From Sphingobacterium olei (GTDB taxonomy: Bacteria; Bacteroidota; Bacteroidia; Sphingobacteriales; Sphingobacteriaceae), in contig NZ_SUME01000008.1 in assembly GCF_005048855.1 (NCBI RefSeq), positions 62,001-126,000 of the forward strand: a stretch of DNA of 64,000 nucleotides, written 5' to 3'. The notes beneath the pieces were generated by a model. It worked only from the letters and a program-made list of their open reading frames with translations. It did not search any database and was not told the DNA's origin. Each line of letters begins with the position of its first letter. Position 1 is the first letter of the stretch. This document shows positions 34,457 through 44,077 of the stretch, in pieces. A program made the position numbers and the translations under genes.

Positions 34457-35473
34457 TTGAAAAAGAAAACTACTATATACGATATAGCTAAAGAGCTCAA
34501 TATTACAGTTTCCACTGTTTCGAGGGCATTAAATAATATATCATCAATAAGTGAGGAAACTAGAAATGCTGTTTGGGAAACGGCTAAAAAATTAAACTAT
34601 CGTCCCAACAAAATTGCGACCTCACTAAGTTCTGGAAAAACCAATATTATTGGCGTGGTCATTCCAAGTGCAAAAATTCAATTTTTTTCTTCAGTAGTAC
34701 ATAGTTTAGAACAGGCGCTAAAGAAAGCAGGTTATAGTATTCTGTTGTATCAATCCAATGAATCCATTGAATCGGAAAAAAATGGAATACAGACTTTATT
34801 GGAAGCACAAGTGGACGGTATAATAATTTCTCTTTCTTTAGAAACGGATAATATAGATCATATCCGAAAAGTAGAATCAGAGGGAAAGCCTTTGATTGTA
34901 TTTGACCGCATACACAATGAACTCAACGTTCCATCAGTCGCCATTAATGACATAATGGCAGGATATATTGCTACTAAGCACCTTATTGACTCAGGCTATA
35001 AGAAAATAGCTTATGTATCTACTAGGCATAAAATTAAAATTTTCGATGATAGGTATAAAGGTTATATAGATGCATTACAGGAAGCGAATATGCCATTAAA
35101 TGAAAATTTAATTATTTTAGACGAACTATCCATTCAGGGTGGAATTAAGGCGACTGAAAAGCTACTCAAATTAATAGACAAACCAGATGCTATTATTGGT
35201 GGCGATGACTTTACCGCTCTAGGTATTATAAAAGGTCTATCAACAAAAGGAATCGTTCCTCCAAAAGTGGGAGTTATTGGATTTGCCAATCAAACCTTTT
35301 CCGAATATATCACGCCTAGCCTGTCTACTATCGATCAACAAGCAGTAAAAATGGGACAAGAATGTGCTTCCTTATTTCTAAGGTTAATTAATAAAAAGTC
35401 AAGCACCAACACTGACAGTCCTGAAAAAATAATATTGGATCCGATCTTAGTTGCGAGGGATTCCACAAAATAA
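34457..35473 (+). CDS. LacI-family transcriptional regulator of the xylose operon
   Basis: 338 residues. The HTH spans about residues 4-27 (TTIYDIAKELNITVSTVSR) with the hinge helix RPNKIATSLSSGKTN after it, then a periplasmic-binding-like effector domain (IGVVIPSAKIQFFSSVVHSL to the C-terminus). The start is TTG at 34457: a stop lies in frame at 34436 and there is no ATG before the HTH, so TTG is forced. Divergent from xylB across an 84-bp region with a perfect LacI operator. It most likely represses the operon until a xylose-derived signal binds. Confidence 0.93.
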   Translation: MKKKTTIYDIAKELNITVSTVSRALNNISSISEETRNAVWETAKKLNYRPNKIATSLSSGKTNIIGVVIPSAKIQFFSSVVHSLEQALKKAGYSILLYQSNESIESEKNGIQTLLEAQVDGIIISLSLETDNIDHIRKVESEGKPLIVFDRIHNELNVPSVAINDIMAGYIATKHLIDSGYKKIAYVSTRHKIKIFDDRYKGYIDALQEANMPLNENLIILDELSIQGGIKATEKLLKLIDKPDAIIGGDDFTALGIIKGLSTKGIVPPKVGVIGFANQTFSEYITPSLSTIDQQAVKMGQECASLFLRLINKKSSTNTDSPEKIILDPILVARDSTK

Positions 35474-35498
35474 CCAGCATCTCAAAGAAATGCTGGTT
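35472..35498. terminator. Bidirectional terminator hairpin
   Basis: AACCAGCAT (35472-35480) and ATGCTGGTT (35490-35498), 9-nt loop, between the convergent LacI gene and the oxidoreductase small-subunit gene. The left arm overlaps the LacI stop codon; the minus-strand side continues with ATTTTGTGG. Confidence 0.75.
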
Positions 35499-35507
35499 AC
35501 TATTGTA

Positions 35508-36167
35508 TTATGCAAATGCTCTATCTCCTTTTTTGTAAGGGTAAGCACCATCAAATTTACCTGGAATCTTTACATATCGCAATGCCTGCGTCATTCCTAC
35601 TTCAGAAGTAAAAAATCCTGTAAGTGTTAGTTGCTTCAACATCGTAAAAAAGTGGTTAGGAAGTTCATCTAGATCATTCACTTTATTCGCGCTCTGATTT
35701 TGCCTATTTGTTGAACTTTCATTTTGATTGGCCCTATCTTGCTCCATTGCTTTCTCTTTCTCTCTCTTCTCTGTTTGGAAGGCTTTTGCTTCTTTGTCTA
35801 ATGTATTTACAAATTGCAGACGCTCTTCTGGCGTTATTTCCGCAAATTTCTTATTAAATCCTTCTTGCGAAATCTCATCTATTTTAGATAACCCTTCCAA
35901 AAAAGCCTTTTGGTCAACTGATGTATAACAATCTCTTATCATTACGGGAATGAAAGCCCCTACATTTGCGTCTTTCGCGCCTGGAGTCGATGTACGAGGT
36001 AAAATAGCTTCTGCCAATTCATTTAATAAATCTATATTGGTTTGCTCAAATAACGCCGCTACATCTTTAGAAGCAGATCTAGTACATCCTTCCAAAAATA
36101 GATTAGCACCGATTACGGACCCTCCTATGATCATCGCAACTCGTTGTATTGCTTGTCTTCTATTCAT
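35508..36167 (-). CDS. Gluconate 2-dehydrogenase subunit 3-like protein (GMC partner subunit)
   Basis: 219 residues. N-terminus MNRRQAIQRV is Tat-like and the leader ends in LFLEGC (Cys28), a possible lipobox. The body matches the small subunit of flavoprotein sugar dehydrogenases (LLNELAEAILPRTSTPGAKDANV, about 46-70, is characteristic). Residues 131-165 are an odd charged Gln/Asn/Lys-rich insert. Such subunits carry the Tat signal for a leaderless GMC partner, and the GMC gene two positions upstream has no leader. It is the last gene of the oxidoreductase cluster, 12 bp after a Gfo/Idh/MocA gene. Confidence 0.85.
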   Translation of the reverse strand: MNRRQAIQRVAMIIGGSVIGANLFLEGCTRSASKDVAALFEQTNIDLLNELAEAILPRTSTPGAKDANVGAFIPVMIRDCYTSVDQKAFLEGLSKIDEISQEGFNKKFAEITPEERLQFVNTLDKEAKAFQTEKREKEKAMEQDRANQNESSTNRQNQSANKVNDLDELPNHFFTMLKQLTLTGFFTSEVGMTQALRYVKIPGKFDGAYPYKKGDRAFA

Positions 36168-36179
36168 CTCATTTAATTA

Positions 36180-37610
36180 TTAAAAAGTATAATTAACCTC
36201 CCATCCCGGACGGTATGTTCTTTTCACAAATTGATTTACATCATCAAAATTAGTAACGCGCATATTATCATTGTCCCACAATAATTTCAATCCACGTCCC
36301 GGATATTTATTATCAATCTTCAAGTCAGATCCTCTAATAGCTAAATTGGCCATCAATAAGGCTTCAGTCAACGGACCAGCAATCTCGAAAGGCGAAGACA
36401 TTTCCATATTACCATAACCAGCAATACACCCCTCTACCCACTGTGCCCAATGTCCTGATGCACCTCCTTCTACGCGGGCATATTTCTGTTTTACTTCTTT
36501 ATGCTTTTTATCCGTTGGCAATAATCTTGGATTCGCAGCGTACGTGTCTGCCAAAATCTTGCCTTTCTTTCCTATAAATAAAATACCGTTCCCGCCATCA
36601 CCAAACATTTCATTTGGACCTAATTCTTCTGGTCTCGGTGGTTGAATACCGCCGTCCATCCAGTGAACTTTTACATCACCTTTCGTTTTCGCCGTTTTTG
36701 GAAAAGTCAATGTTGCATAACTAGATGGTGGACAAGACTCTGGAAAATATCCACGTTTGAACTCATCTACATATACAGATCCTACACTTGCCTGCACATC
36801 TTTCACATATTGTAATCCATAAATACTAAACGGTGCCTCCATATTATGACACCCCATATCACCAAGAGCTCCAGTGCCGTAAGGCCACCAGCCTCTCCAG
36901 TTGAAAGGAACCAGTTTATCAAAATAATCCGTATGTGGTGCCGTACCTAACCATTTGTCCCAATCCAATGTACTTGGAACTTGCGCTTTTTGGGCCGGCC
37001 AAGAAATGCCTTGAGGCCAAACTGGCCTATCTGTCCAACAATAGATTTCTTCTAAATCTCCGATAAGACCGGCATCAATCCATTCACGCATCTGCCGTAC
37101 ACCATCTCCTGAGGCACCTTGATTCCCCATCTGCGTCACTACTTTATATTTTTTTGCAGCATCAGTCAAAACCCTCGCTTCCCATACGTCATGAGCCATA
37201 GGTTTTTGTACGTAGACATGTTTACCCAACTGCATTGCAGCTAAAGTTTGTATGGCATGGTTGTGATCTGGAGTCGAAATAGATACTGCATCAATATGTG
37301 CATGCTCTTTATCCAACATTTCCCTAAAATCGGTATAGAACTTTGCTTTAGGAAAATTCTGTACCGAATTCTTTGCTCTTGCGGCATCTACATCACATAG
37401 ATAAGCAATATTTGCTTTTCCGCTCTTAAAAAAATTATTTACATCAGATTGCCCCATTCCACCTACGCCAATCGATGCAATTTGCAACATATCGCTCGGC
37501 GCTCTATACCCTTGGCCTCCAAGTACGTGCCTTGGTACTATAGTAATCCCAGCGGCCGCTATTGCTGCTTTCTTTATGAAATTTCTTCTACTCTCGTTTG
37601 TTGTATTCAT
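36180..37610 (-). CDS. Gfo/Idh/MocA family oxidoreductase, Tat-exported
   Basis: 476 residues. Tat-like leader ESRRNFIKKAAIAAAG. NAD(P)-binding motif IASIGVGGMGQSDV at about 44-57, SISTPDHNHA as the second nucleotide contact, and YVQKPMAHD in place of the classical EKP motif. A long C-terminal sugar-binding part (TDRPVWPQGISWP) is typical of Bacteroidota secreted Gfo/Idh proteins. Such enzymes probably keep a tightly bound NAD(P)(H) and interconvert hydroxyl and keto groups on sugars. 27 bp after the GMC gene. Substrate unknown. Confidence 0.9.
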   Translation of the reverse strand: MNTTNESRRNFIKKAAIAAAGITIVPRHVLGGQGYRAPSDMLQIASIGVGGMGQSDVNNFFKSGKANIAYLCDVDAARAKNSVQNFPKAKFYTDFREMLDKEHAHIDAVSISTPDHNHAIQTLAAMQLGKHVYVQKPMAHDVWEARVLTDAAKKYKVVTQMGNQGASGDGVRQMREWIDAGLIGDLEEIYCWTDRPVWPQGISWPAQKAQVPSTLDWDKWLGTAPHTDYFDKLVPFNWRGWWPYGTGALGDMGCHNMEAPFSIYGLQYVKDVQASVGSVYVDEFKRGYFPESCPPSSYATLTFPKTAKTKGDVKVHWMDGGIQPPRPEELGPNEMFGDGGNGILFIGKKGKILADTYAANPRLLPTDKKHKEVKQKYARVEGGASGHWAQWVEGCIAGYGNMEMSSPFEIAGPLTEALLMANLAIRGSDLKIDNKYPGRGLKLLWDNDNMRVTNFDDVNQFVKRTYRPGWEVNYTF

Positions 37611-37637
37611 GTTTTATAGTTTTATCACAAAAAAATT

Positions 37638-39320
37638 CTACAAATTACCTTTTTTTAGTTCCGAAACAGCAAAATCTACAGCTCTCGCTGTCAATGCCAT
37701 ATATGTTAAAGATGGGTTTACACAAGCCCCTGATGTCATACTCGCACCGTCTGTAACAAATACATTTTTTGCATCCCAAACTTGGTTATGTTTATTCAAC
37801 ACGGAATTCTTAGCATCTGTACCCATGCGCGCAGTACCCATTTCGTGGATCCCCATACCAAAATGATATTCGTTATCATAGGTATAGACATCTTTCACGC
37901 CTACTTTTTCCAACATCTCTTTCATCTCCTCTGCCATGTCTTTACGCATTTTTTTCTCGTTGTCCTTTATCTCCATATCCATTGCCAATACAGGTAATCC
38001 CCATTTGTCTTTGGTATTCTTGTCCAAAAAGATACGATTTTCGTGATATGGTAAGATTTCACCAAACGCCGTAAATCCAACAGACCAATTGCCCGGTTCA
38101 AGCATGGCATCTTTCCAATCTCCACCCACACTCATCTCAGCTACTTCGCCAGACCAGCGACCGCGACTAGCTGCCCCTTGATATCCAAATCCCCTTAAAT
38201 AATCACGTTGCTTCGTATCTCCATCTACGTTAACAAAACGAGGGACATATAGTCCGGTAGGTCTACGTCCGAAAATATACTTATCTTCATAACCCTCTAC
38301 CGTTCCACCAGCACCGACCCGGAAATGATGATCCATTGCATTATGGCCCAATTCACCGCTGCTGCTTCCCAATCCATCTTCCCACACATCGGTGGCAGAA
38401 TTCATTAATACCCAGGTTGAGTTGAGCGCAGAGGCGCACACAAAAATTACTTTAGCAAAAAATTCATAGGTTTGATTTGTTTCTGCGTCAATGATCCGTA
38501 CACCTTTCGCTTTCTGAGTATCCTTGTCGTAAATGATTTCGGTAACGATAGAAAATGGTCTTAAGGTTAGATTACCTGTAGCTACCGCAGGTGGCAATGT
38601 GGAAGACTGGGTACTAAAATATGCACCGAAATTACAACCTAACCAACACTGGTTTTGATACTGACAATTGATACGTCCGGTATGTGGCTTAGTGATATTA
38701 GCAGTTCTTCCCATGATGAAGTGCCGTTGTCCACCATACTCTTTTTTTAAACGTGAAGCAAGATCCTTCTCAACAATATTCATATCCATAGGGGGCATAA
38801 AATCTCCATCCGGCAATACAGCTAACCCGTCGCGATTACCCGAAATACCGGCCCATTTTTCCGCATAGCTATACCAAGGAGCAATATCTGCATATCGGAT
38901 AGGCCAGTCTGTACCATGTCCATCTTTTAAATTGGCCTCAAAATCAAGGTCTGAAAAACGGTAACTTTGACGTCCCCACATTAAAGACCTTCCCCCAACG
39001 TGATATCCCCTGAACCAATCAAAACGCTTGGTTTCTGTGTAAGGACTTTCTTTTTCGTTAACCCAAAAATCCAAATTTTTCTCATTCAATGGATAGTCAC
39101 GTTTTAAAACCGGATAATCTGCTTCCATTTGTTTTGTACGACCGCCGCGGTGTGGGTATTCCCATGTATCTTTGTTCGCATGATAATCCTTAACATGTTC
39201 AACATTCCGACCTCGTTCCAACATAATGGTTTTTAATCCCTTCTCCGTAAGCTCCTTCGCAGCCCATCCTCCACTAATACCAGATCCAATTACTATTGCA
39301 TCATAAACATTGTCTGCCAT
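37638..39320 (-). CDS. GMC-family FAD oxidoreductase, glucoside 3-dehydrogenase-like large subunit
   Basis: 560 residues. FAD Rossmann motif AIVIGSGISGGWAAKEL (GxGxxG at 12-17), GRSLMWGRQSYRFSDLDFE in the substrate region, and the C-terminal active site with His in FGMGIHEMGTARMG and Asn in GACVNPSLT. It has no signal peptide, which fits transport together with a Tat-bearing small subunit, here encoded at 35508. GMC plus gluconate-2-DH-subunit-3 pairs include the LacA/LacC-type glucoside 3-dehydrogenases; these also use a cytochrome c, which is not in this window. Likely oxidises a sugar hydroxyl in the periplasm. Confidence 0.9.
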   Translation of the reverse strand: MADNVYDAIVIGSGISGGWAAKELTEKGLKTIMLERGRNVEHVKDYHANKDTWEYPHRGGRTKQMEADYPVLKRDYPLNEKNLDFWVNEKESPYTETKRFDWFRGYHVGGRSLMWGRQSYRFSDLDFEANLKDGHGTDWPIRYADIAPWYSYAEKWAGISGNRDGLAVLPDGDFMPPMDMNIVEKDLASRLKKEYGGQRHFIMGRTANITKPHTGRINCQYQNQCWLGCNFGAYFSTQSSTLPPAVATGNLTLRPFSIVTEIIYDKDTQKAKGVRIIDAETNQTYEFFAKVIFVCASALNSTWVLMNSATDVWEDGLGSSSGELGHNAMDHHFRVGAGGTVEGYEDKYIFGRRPTGLYVPRFVNVDGDTKQRDYLRGFGYQGAASRGRWSGEVAEMSVGGDWKDAMLEPGNWSVGFTAFGEILPYHENRIFLDKNTKDKWGLPVLAMDMEIKDNEKKMRKDMAEEMKEMLEKVGVKDVYTYDNEYHFGMGIHEMGTARMGTDAKNSVLNKHNQVWDAKNVFVTDGASMTSGACVNPSLTYMALTARAVDFAVSELKKGNL

Positions 39321-39340
39321 ACTTCTTCTACTAGTTTGTT

Positions 39341-40591
39341 TTAAATATTTTCAGTTTTGTTCTCTACTTTTTCATCCTTAAAGAATATTAAGAATAGGAT
39401 AAATACCACAAATGCAATGACTGCTGGTATAATCCATGTTTGCTCCCAGAATGCAGCAACATCTGTTCCCTGTAAGCTTTTATATTTTTCCCCTACAAAT
39501 CCCGCAACCCAAAATCCAATTAATTGCCCCAGACCATAGGTAGCTAGTGTTATTAGCCCCTGTGCAGCACTTTTATATTTTACTCCGGCTTTACTATCGG
39601 TATAAATTTGTCCTGAAACAAAGAAAAAATCATAGCAAATCCCGTGTAACGCTATCCCTAAAATCAACATAAATGATAAATCTCCCGCATCACCATAGGC
39701 AAATAAAAGATAACGAACAGCCCACGCCAACATGCCAACAAGAATAGTTTTCTTGAAACCAAACTTGGTAAAGAATATAGGTAATAACAATAAAAAAAGC
39801 ACCTCGGATATTTGACCTATAGTCATTTTTCCCGTGGGATTTTCCAAGCCTATCTGATCTAAAAAAGGATTTGCATTTTGATAGTAAAATGCAAGTGGAA
39901 TACAGATTAAAATGGAAGCGATAAAGAATATCAAAAAGTTTTTATCCTTTAGCAATTTTATAGCATCTAAACCAATGATAGATGCAAAAGATGGTTTTTC
40001 ATCCGATAAAATTTTAACGGGAGGAGTTTTAGGTAATACGAAAGAGAATAATCCTAACGCTAATGATGCGACCGAAGCCATTAAAAATGTATTTCTTAAT
40101 GCTCCTTCTCCAGACGCTTCCGCAGCATCCCATTTAAATAAATAGCTTATCGATAATCCCGCAACAATCCATCCGATGGTACCCCAAATACGTATACTGG
40201 AGAATTGCTTTTCTGGATTAGTCAGTTGTCTAAATGACACCGAATTCACCAGGGATAAAGTTGGCATATACAATATCATATACGAAAGCACATACGGATA
40301 GAATACTGAAATATCCGTCGCCTGATACATTTGAAACATCAAAACGGCACCAATTAAATGTAAAATTCCCAATATTCTTTCGGCATTAAAATACCTGTCG
40401 GCAATCATACCAATAATAAAAGGGGCGATAATAGCACCTAGTGACTGGGTCGAGAATACGTTCGAAATTTCGAACTGACTCGCTTGAAGATTTTTAATCA
40501 GAAACGTTCCCAACGTTACAAACCATGCTCCCCAAATAAAGAATTCGAGAAACATCATGAAGGATAACTTAAATTTTATTGATGTTGACAT
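39341..40591 (-). CDS. MFS permease, nucleoside:H+ symporter family
   Basis: 416 residues with 12 predicted membrane helices. The N-terminal block FKLSFMMFLEFFIWGAWFVT and the internal GMIADRYFNAERILGIL match the nucleoside symporter (NupG/XapB) branch of the MFS. In Bacteroidota, members of this branch are common next to Gfo/Idh and TIM-barrel isomerase genes and probably import sugars or sugar derivatives rather than nucleosides. Located between the TIM-barrel isomerase and the GMC gene (20 bp), it could carry the periplasmic oxidation product into the cytoplasm. Confidence 0.88.
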   Translation of the reverse strand: MSTSIKFKLSFMMFLEFFIWGAWFVTLGTFLIKNLQASQFEISNVFSTQSLGAIIAPFIIGMIADRYFNAERILGILHLIGAVLMFQMYQATDISVFYPYVLSYMILYMPTLSLVNSVSFRQLTNPEKQFSSIRIWGTIGWIVAGLSISYLFKWDAAEASGEGALRNTFLMASVASLALGLFSFVLPKTPPVKILSDEKPSFASIIGLDAIKLLKDKNFLIFFIASILICIPLAFYYQNANPFLDQIGLENPTGKMTIGQISEVLFLLLLPIFFTKFGFKKTILVGMLAWAVRYLLFAYGDAGDLSFMLILGIALHGICYDFFFVSGQIYTDSKAGVKYKSAAQGLITLATYGLGQLIGFWVAGFVGEKYKSLQGTDVAAFWEQTWIIPAVIAFVVFILFLIFFKDEKVENKTENI

Positions 40592-40674
40592 CTTGATGAA
40601 ATGATAGGTTTATTTTATAAATATAGTAGTTATTGTAAATTATTAAAAATTATTTTTGCTAATATAATTTAGCA

Positions 40675-41592
40675 TTAGAAATTATCCACTTCTCGGTAAG
40701 CATTTACCAACGCTATTTCGCCTTCTTTTCCCGATTTTGACATACCGTGTTCCATACCTACTATGCCTTTATAATTTTTTTCATACAACCATTTAAACAC
40801 ATTCTTATAGTTGATCTCTCCTGTCGTGGGTTCCTTTCTCCCTGGGTTATCGCCTACTTGGATATACGCAATTTCATTCCAACACTGGTTCATCAAATTG
40901 ATCAAATTTCCTTCGTTTTTTTGTTGGTGATAGGCATCATATAGAATTTTGCATGACGGACTATTCACCGCTTTACAAATTTCATAGGTCTGATCGGTAA
41001 AGCGCAGAAAAAGATCTGGGGTGTCGCTTAGCGGTTCTAGAACCATTGTAATTCCATACGGTTCAAATATTTCAGCCCCTCTTTTTAAACCTTCAATTAC
41101 GTTTGCTGTCTGTACGCCAATAGGAAGACGACGTTCATAATCACCCGGTACTACAGTTACCCATTTGGCATTAACACGCTTTGCAATTTCAACAGAATCA
41201 CGACACCCTTTCAGAAACACATCGACATGCTCTTGTTTTCCTGCAGCTAGTGTATTTGCGCCATTCCCTCCTTTCGGCACCACAAATACTCCCATTCTCA
41301 TCCCTAGCTTAGCAAGTAGTTCTCCTGCCTTTTTTTGCTCTTCAACGGAACGTCCGGGCATACCGTTATCTTCAATACTGCGAAAACCCAGATCGTACAT
41401 ATATTGTATTTCACTTAGGAAATCTTTACCTGCTGAAGTGCTAAACATCCCTTGATGTGGGGCATAGTCTAATTTAAACGTTTGATTTTTCATGTTATTA
41501 CTATCTGGCATAGATGCTTTTAAAGATGAATCAAAAAATACAGAGCTTCCAACAAGTAAACTCGCATTCTTAACAAAATCTGATCTTTTCAT
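40675..41592 (-). CDS. TIM-barrel sugar isomerase/epimerase (hydroxypyruvate isomerase-like)
   Basis: 305 residues of the xylose-isomerase-like TIM-barrel fold. The leader MKRSDFVKNASLLVGSSVFF resembles a weak Tat signal with KR instead of RR. Metal-ligand elements typical of the family: MVLEPLSD, ILYDAYHQQ, YIQVGDNPGR and the final GIVGMEHGMSKSG. Probably isomerises or epimerises a keto-sugar made by the neighbouring oxidoreductases. It opens the second part of the cluster, with 139 bp upstream that may hold a promoter. Confidence 0.85.
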   Translation of the reverse strand: MKRSDFVKNASLLVGSSVFFDSSLKASMPDSNNMKNQTFKLDYAPHQGMFSTSAGKDFLSEIQYMYDLGFRSIEDNGMPGRSVEEQKKAGELLAKLGMRMGVFVVPKGGNGANTLAAGKQEHVDVFLKGCRDSVEIAKRVNAKWVTVVPGDYERRLPIGVQTANVIEGLKRGAEIFEPYGITMVLEPLSDTPDLFLRFTDQTYEICKAVNSPSCKILYDAYHQQKNEGNLINLMNQCWNEIAYIQVGDNPGRKEPTTGEINYKNVFKWLYEKNYKGIVGMEHGMSKSGKEGEIALVNAYREVDNF

Positions 41593-41731
41593 ATGTATAT
41601 AATTGTTCGTTAACGTATATTTATCAAAACACCGTCGCAGCTTAACTTTTTAATCGACTGCCCATCGGTTCGGTCTGTATTTTTCATTTGTTAATCGGCA
41701 TTCTAAAAAAAATATCCCTTCATATAGTTTA

Positions 41732-42736
41732 TCAGTTGTAAATATAATTTTTAAAGCCCTTAGAAAAGGCTTCTTTAAAAGAATTATTCTCGAAATAAAT
41801 TAAATACACCTCAATTCCCTTTAATTTATCAGCGAATTCTACCGCTTGTTGAGGGTTTAAATACACAAAGTAATTATCAAGGGCATCTGCTTCCATGGTG
41901 GTATTTGCAATCACTGTTGCACTCACCGTCACATTTTCAATGGGATATCCAGTTAATGGATTTATATGGTGAGAAACGTACCTATTGCTAACCATTCTTT
42001 TATTTTCATATGTTCCAGATGTCGTTACCGCTTTATCTTTTAAATTTAAGATATAAGTCAACGAATCTGACGGTGCACTAGCACGAGAGGGCGGTCTTTG
42101 AATCGCAATTTGCCATTGTCCTGAATCTTTAGCGCCTTTTACTTTAATTTCTCCTCCAAGTTCGATGAGGTAATGCTGAACATCATTATCCTCTAGATAT
42201 CTTGCCAGAACATCGACGCTATATCCCTGCGCTATGCCATTTAGGTCTATCGAAACACCGGGATTATTCTTCATTATTTTTTTTGCCTTAATTTTAAGGT
42301 TTCGCATTCCGACAAGAGGTAATATACTTGAAATAGCTTCGGTTGTTGGATTTTGTTTAAAACCGTCAGGACCAAATCCCCATAACTTAATGAGCGGCAA
42401 TACCGTGATATCAAAATATCCATTAGTTACCTTGTGTATCTCCACACTTTTACGAACAACCGTTGCCATATGAGGATCCATTTGTATCGCTCTCGTGTCG
42501 GTTTTGTTAAATGTAGAAATTAACGAGTTCGGATTATAAATGGACAAAGATAGATCAATACTATTCAATATGCTATCTATATCTTTTTTAAGTATAAGCT
42601 GATTTGAAAAACAACGTATTAAATAGGTGGTTCCTTGAGCCTGTCCTTGAATTACCTGCTCTTTAAATACATTAGGATGTTGTGCAAATACAAAACATCC
42701 TAACAATATTTGAAATATAATAATTGCAATTTTCAA
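41732..42736 (-). CDS. apbE: FAD:protein FMN transferase
   Basis: 334 residues. Signal-type N-terminus MKIAIIIFQILLGCFVFAQ; the Cys after LLG might also be a lipobox. ApbE motifs are present: VSIDLNGIAQGYSVDVLARY, LIELGGEIKVKG, the HHINPLTGYPIENV block, and the Mg-binding MEADALDNYFV. ApbE attaches FMN to Thr/Ser of extracytoplasmic proteins. The start is TTG at 42736, only 2 bp after the upstream gene, with no ATG before the signal peptide. No protein with a convincing flavinylation motif is encoded in the window, so its target is unclear. Confidence 0.92.
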   Translation of the reverse strand: MKIAIIIFQILLGCFVFAQHPNVFKEQVIQGQAQGTTYLIRCFSNQLILKKDIDSILNSIDLSLSIYNPNSLISTFNKTDTRAIQMDPHMATVVRKSVEIHKVTNGYFDITVLPLIKLWGFGPDGFKQNPTTEAISSILPLVGMRNLKIKAKKIMKNNPGVSIDLNGIAQGYSVDVLARYLEDNDVQHYLIELGGEIKVKGAKDSGQWQIAIQRPPSRASAPSDSLTYILNLKDKAVTTSGTYENKRMVSNRYVSHHINPLTGYPIENVTVSATVIANTTMEADALDNYFVYLNPQQAVEFADKLKGIEVYLIYFENNSFKEAFSKGFKNYIYN

Positions 42737-42738
42737 GG

Positions 42739-44052
42739 TTAGATATACAACTGCGAATTAATGCCGGGTACTGCCGCTGGATAAATTCCATTTTCATCGG
42801 GTAATATCTTCGGAAGACTCTCCCACGTATATACCGCTGGCATAAGATCAATCTCCGATTGTATTGCCTGATCCCATTTAATTACTTTACCAGAATAACA
42901 GGCTAACCTACCAATAATACCAGTTAATGTACTATAGGCTCCATACTCCGCATTTTCAAATTTGTATTCGCCTTTTGCAATTGCATCAAACAATTCAACG
43001 TGTTCCTGGCGATAGGGATTCGCATCCCCTCTACCATTGTGACGAAATATTTCGTTCCCTTTGGCATCCCATAGCACAGCTTGATTACCTGCTGACAAGT
43101 AGGCCCGCCCTTTGGTTCCTTGGAAAGTCTCGTCTACGCGATTGTGTATCCCCTCAAAGTGACGGCATTGGCTATACACGACCGAACCATCATCATAGGT
43201 CAATTCCACCGCAAAATTATCGTAAATTTCGCCGTATTCCTTTCCAACTCTGTGCGCTCTGGAGCCAGTTCCTTCGATTGAGACCGGATATTTACCTTTC
43301 ACCCAATTGGCGACATCAATATTATGTACGTGTTGTTCTACGATATGATCTCCACACAACCAATTAAAATAAAACCAGTTTCGCATTTGGTATTCCATTT
43401 CGGTCTGATGTGGCTTACGTGGTCTTACCCATACACCTCCGCTATTCCAATACACCTGTCCCGATGTAACGTCACCTATCGCGCCGTCTTGAATGCGCTG
43501 AATACCTTCTCTATAATTTTTTTGATAACGTCGCTGCAAACCTACTACGACGTTTAGTTTTTTCTTCTTCGCTTCTGCTGCCGTGGCTAATACTTTACGT
43601 ATACCGGGGATATCAACAGCCACTGGCTTTTCCATGAAAACATGTTTTCCCGCATTTACAGCCGCCTCAAAATGAATAGGCCTAAAACCCGGTGGAGTCG
43701 CCAAGATGACCACATCGGCATCTTTTATGGCCGACTTGTACCCTTCAAAACCCACGTATTGTCTGCTTTGAGGAACGTCGATTTTATCGGCATATTTTTG
43801 TTTTAGATTTTTTAAAGATGTATCGAGATTATCTTGAAAAGCATCTGCCATTGCAACTATTCGAACATTTTGTCCTGATTCAAGCGCATCGGCAGCGGCT
43901 CCTGTACCCCGTCCACCACAACCGATCAATGCAACTTTAATGACGTCATTTCCGGCAGCAAACACTGATGAAGCTGATGTCATGGTAACAGCAGCCGATC
44001 CGGCTATTATGGAGGAAGATCTAATAAAATCTCTACGGTTAAAATTTTTCAT
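42739..44052 (-). CDS. Gfo/Idh/MocA family oxidoreductase, Tat-exported (second copy)
   Basis: 437 residues. Clear Tat leader FNRRDFIRSSSIIAGSAAVT with SVFAAG cleavage. NAD(P)-binding VALIGCGGRGTGAAAD, the second contact VVILATPPGFRPIHFE, and the catalytic-type EKP motif FMEKPVAVD. It differs clearly from the Gfo/Idh protein at 36180 and is not its tandem copy. Lies 25 bp after the SUMF1-fold gene and 2 bp before apbE, so the three are surely co-transcribed. A periplasmic sugar oxidation or reduction role is likely. Confidence 0.9.
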   Translation of the reverse strand: MKNFNRRDFIRSSSIIAGSAAVTMTSASSVFAAGNDVIKVALIGCGGRGTGAAADALESGQNVRIVAMADAFQDNLDTSLKNLKQKYADKIDVPQSRQYVGFEGYKSAIKDADVVILATPPGFRPIHFEAAVNAGKHVFMEKPVAVDIPGIRKVLATAAEAKKKKLNVVVGLQRRYQKNYREGIQRIQDGAIGDVTSGQVYWNSGGVWVRPRKPHQTEMEYQMRNWFYFNWLCGDHIVEQHVHNIDVANWVKGKYPVSIEGTGSRAHRVGKEYGEIYDNFAVELTYDDGSVVYSQCRHFEGIHNRVDETFQGTKGRAYLSAGNQAVLWDAKGNEIFRHNGRGDANPYRQEHVELFDAIAKGEYKFENAEYGAYSTLTGIIGRLACYSGKVIKWDQAIQSEIDLMPAVYTWESLPKILPDENGIYPAAVPGINSQLYI

Positions 44053-44077
44053 GTATATATAAATATTAGGTTTTTTT

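Noticed and set aside
37638..39320. ApbE flavinylation site in the GMC protein (DGASMTSGACVNP)
   Set aside because: The segment is the normal GMC C-terminal active-site block and has Cys where the modified Thr/Ser pattern needs Ser/Thr.
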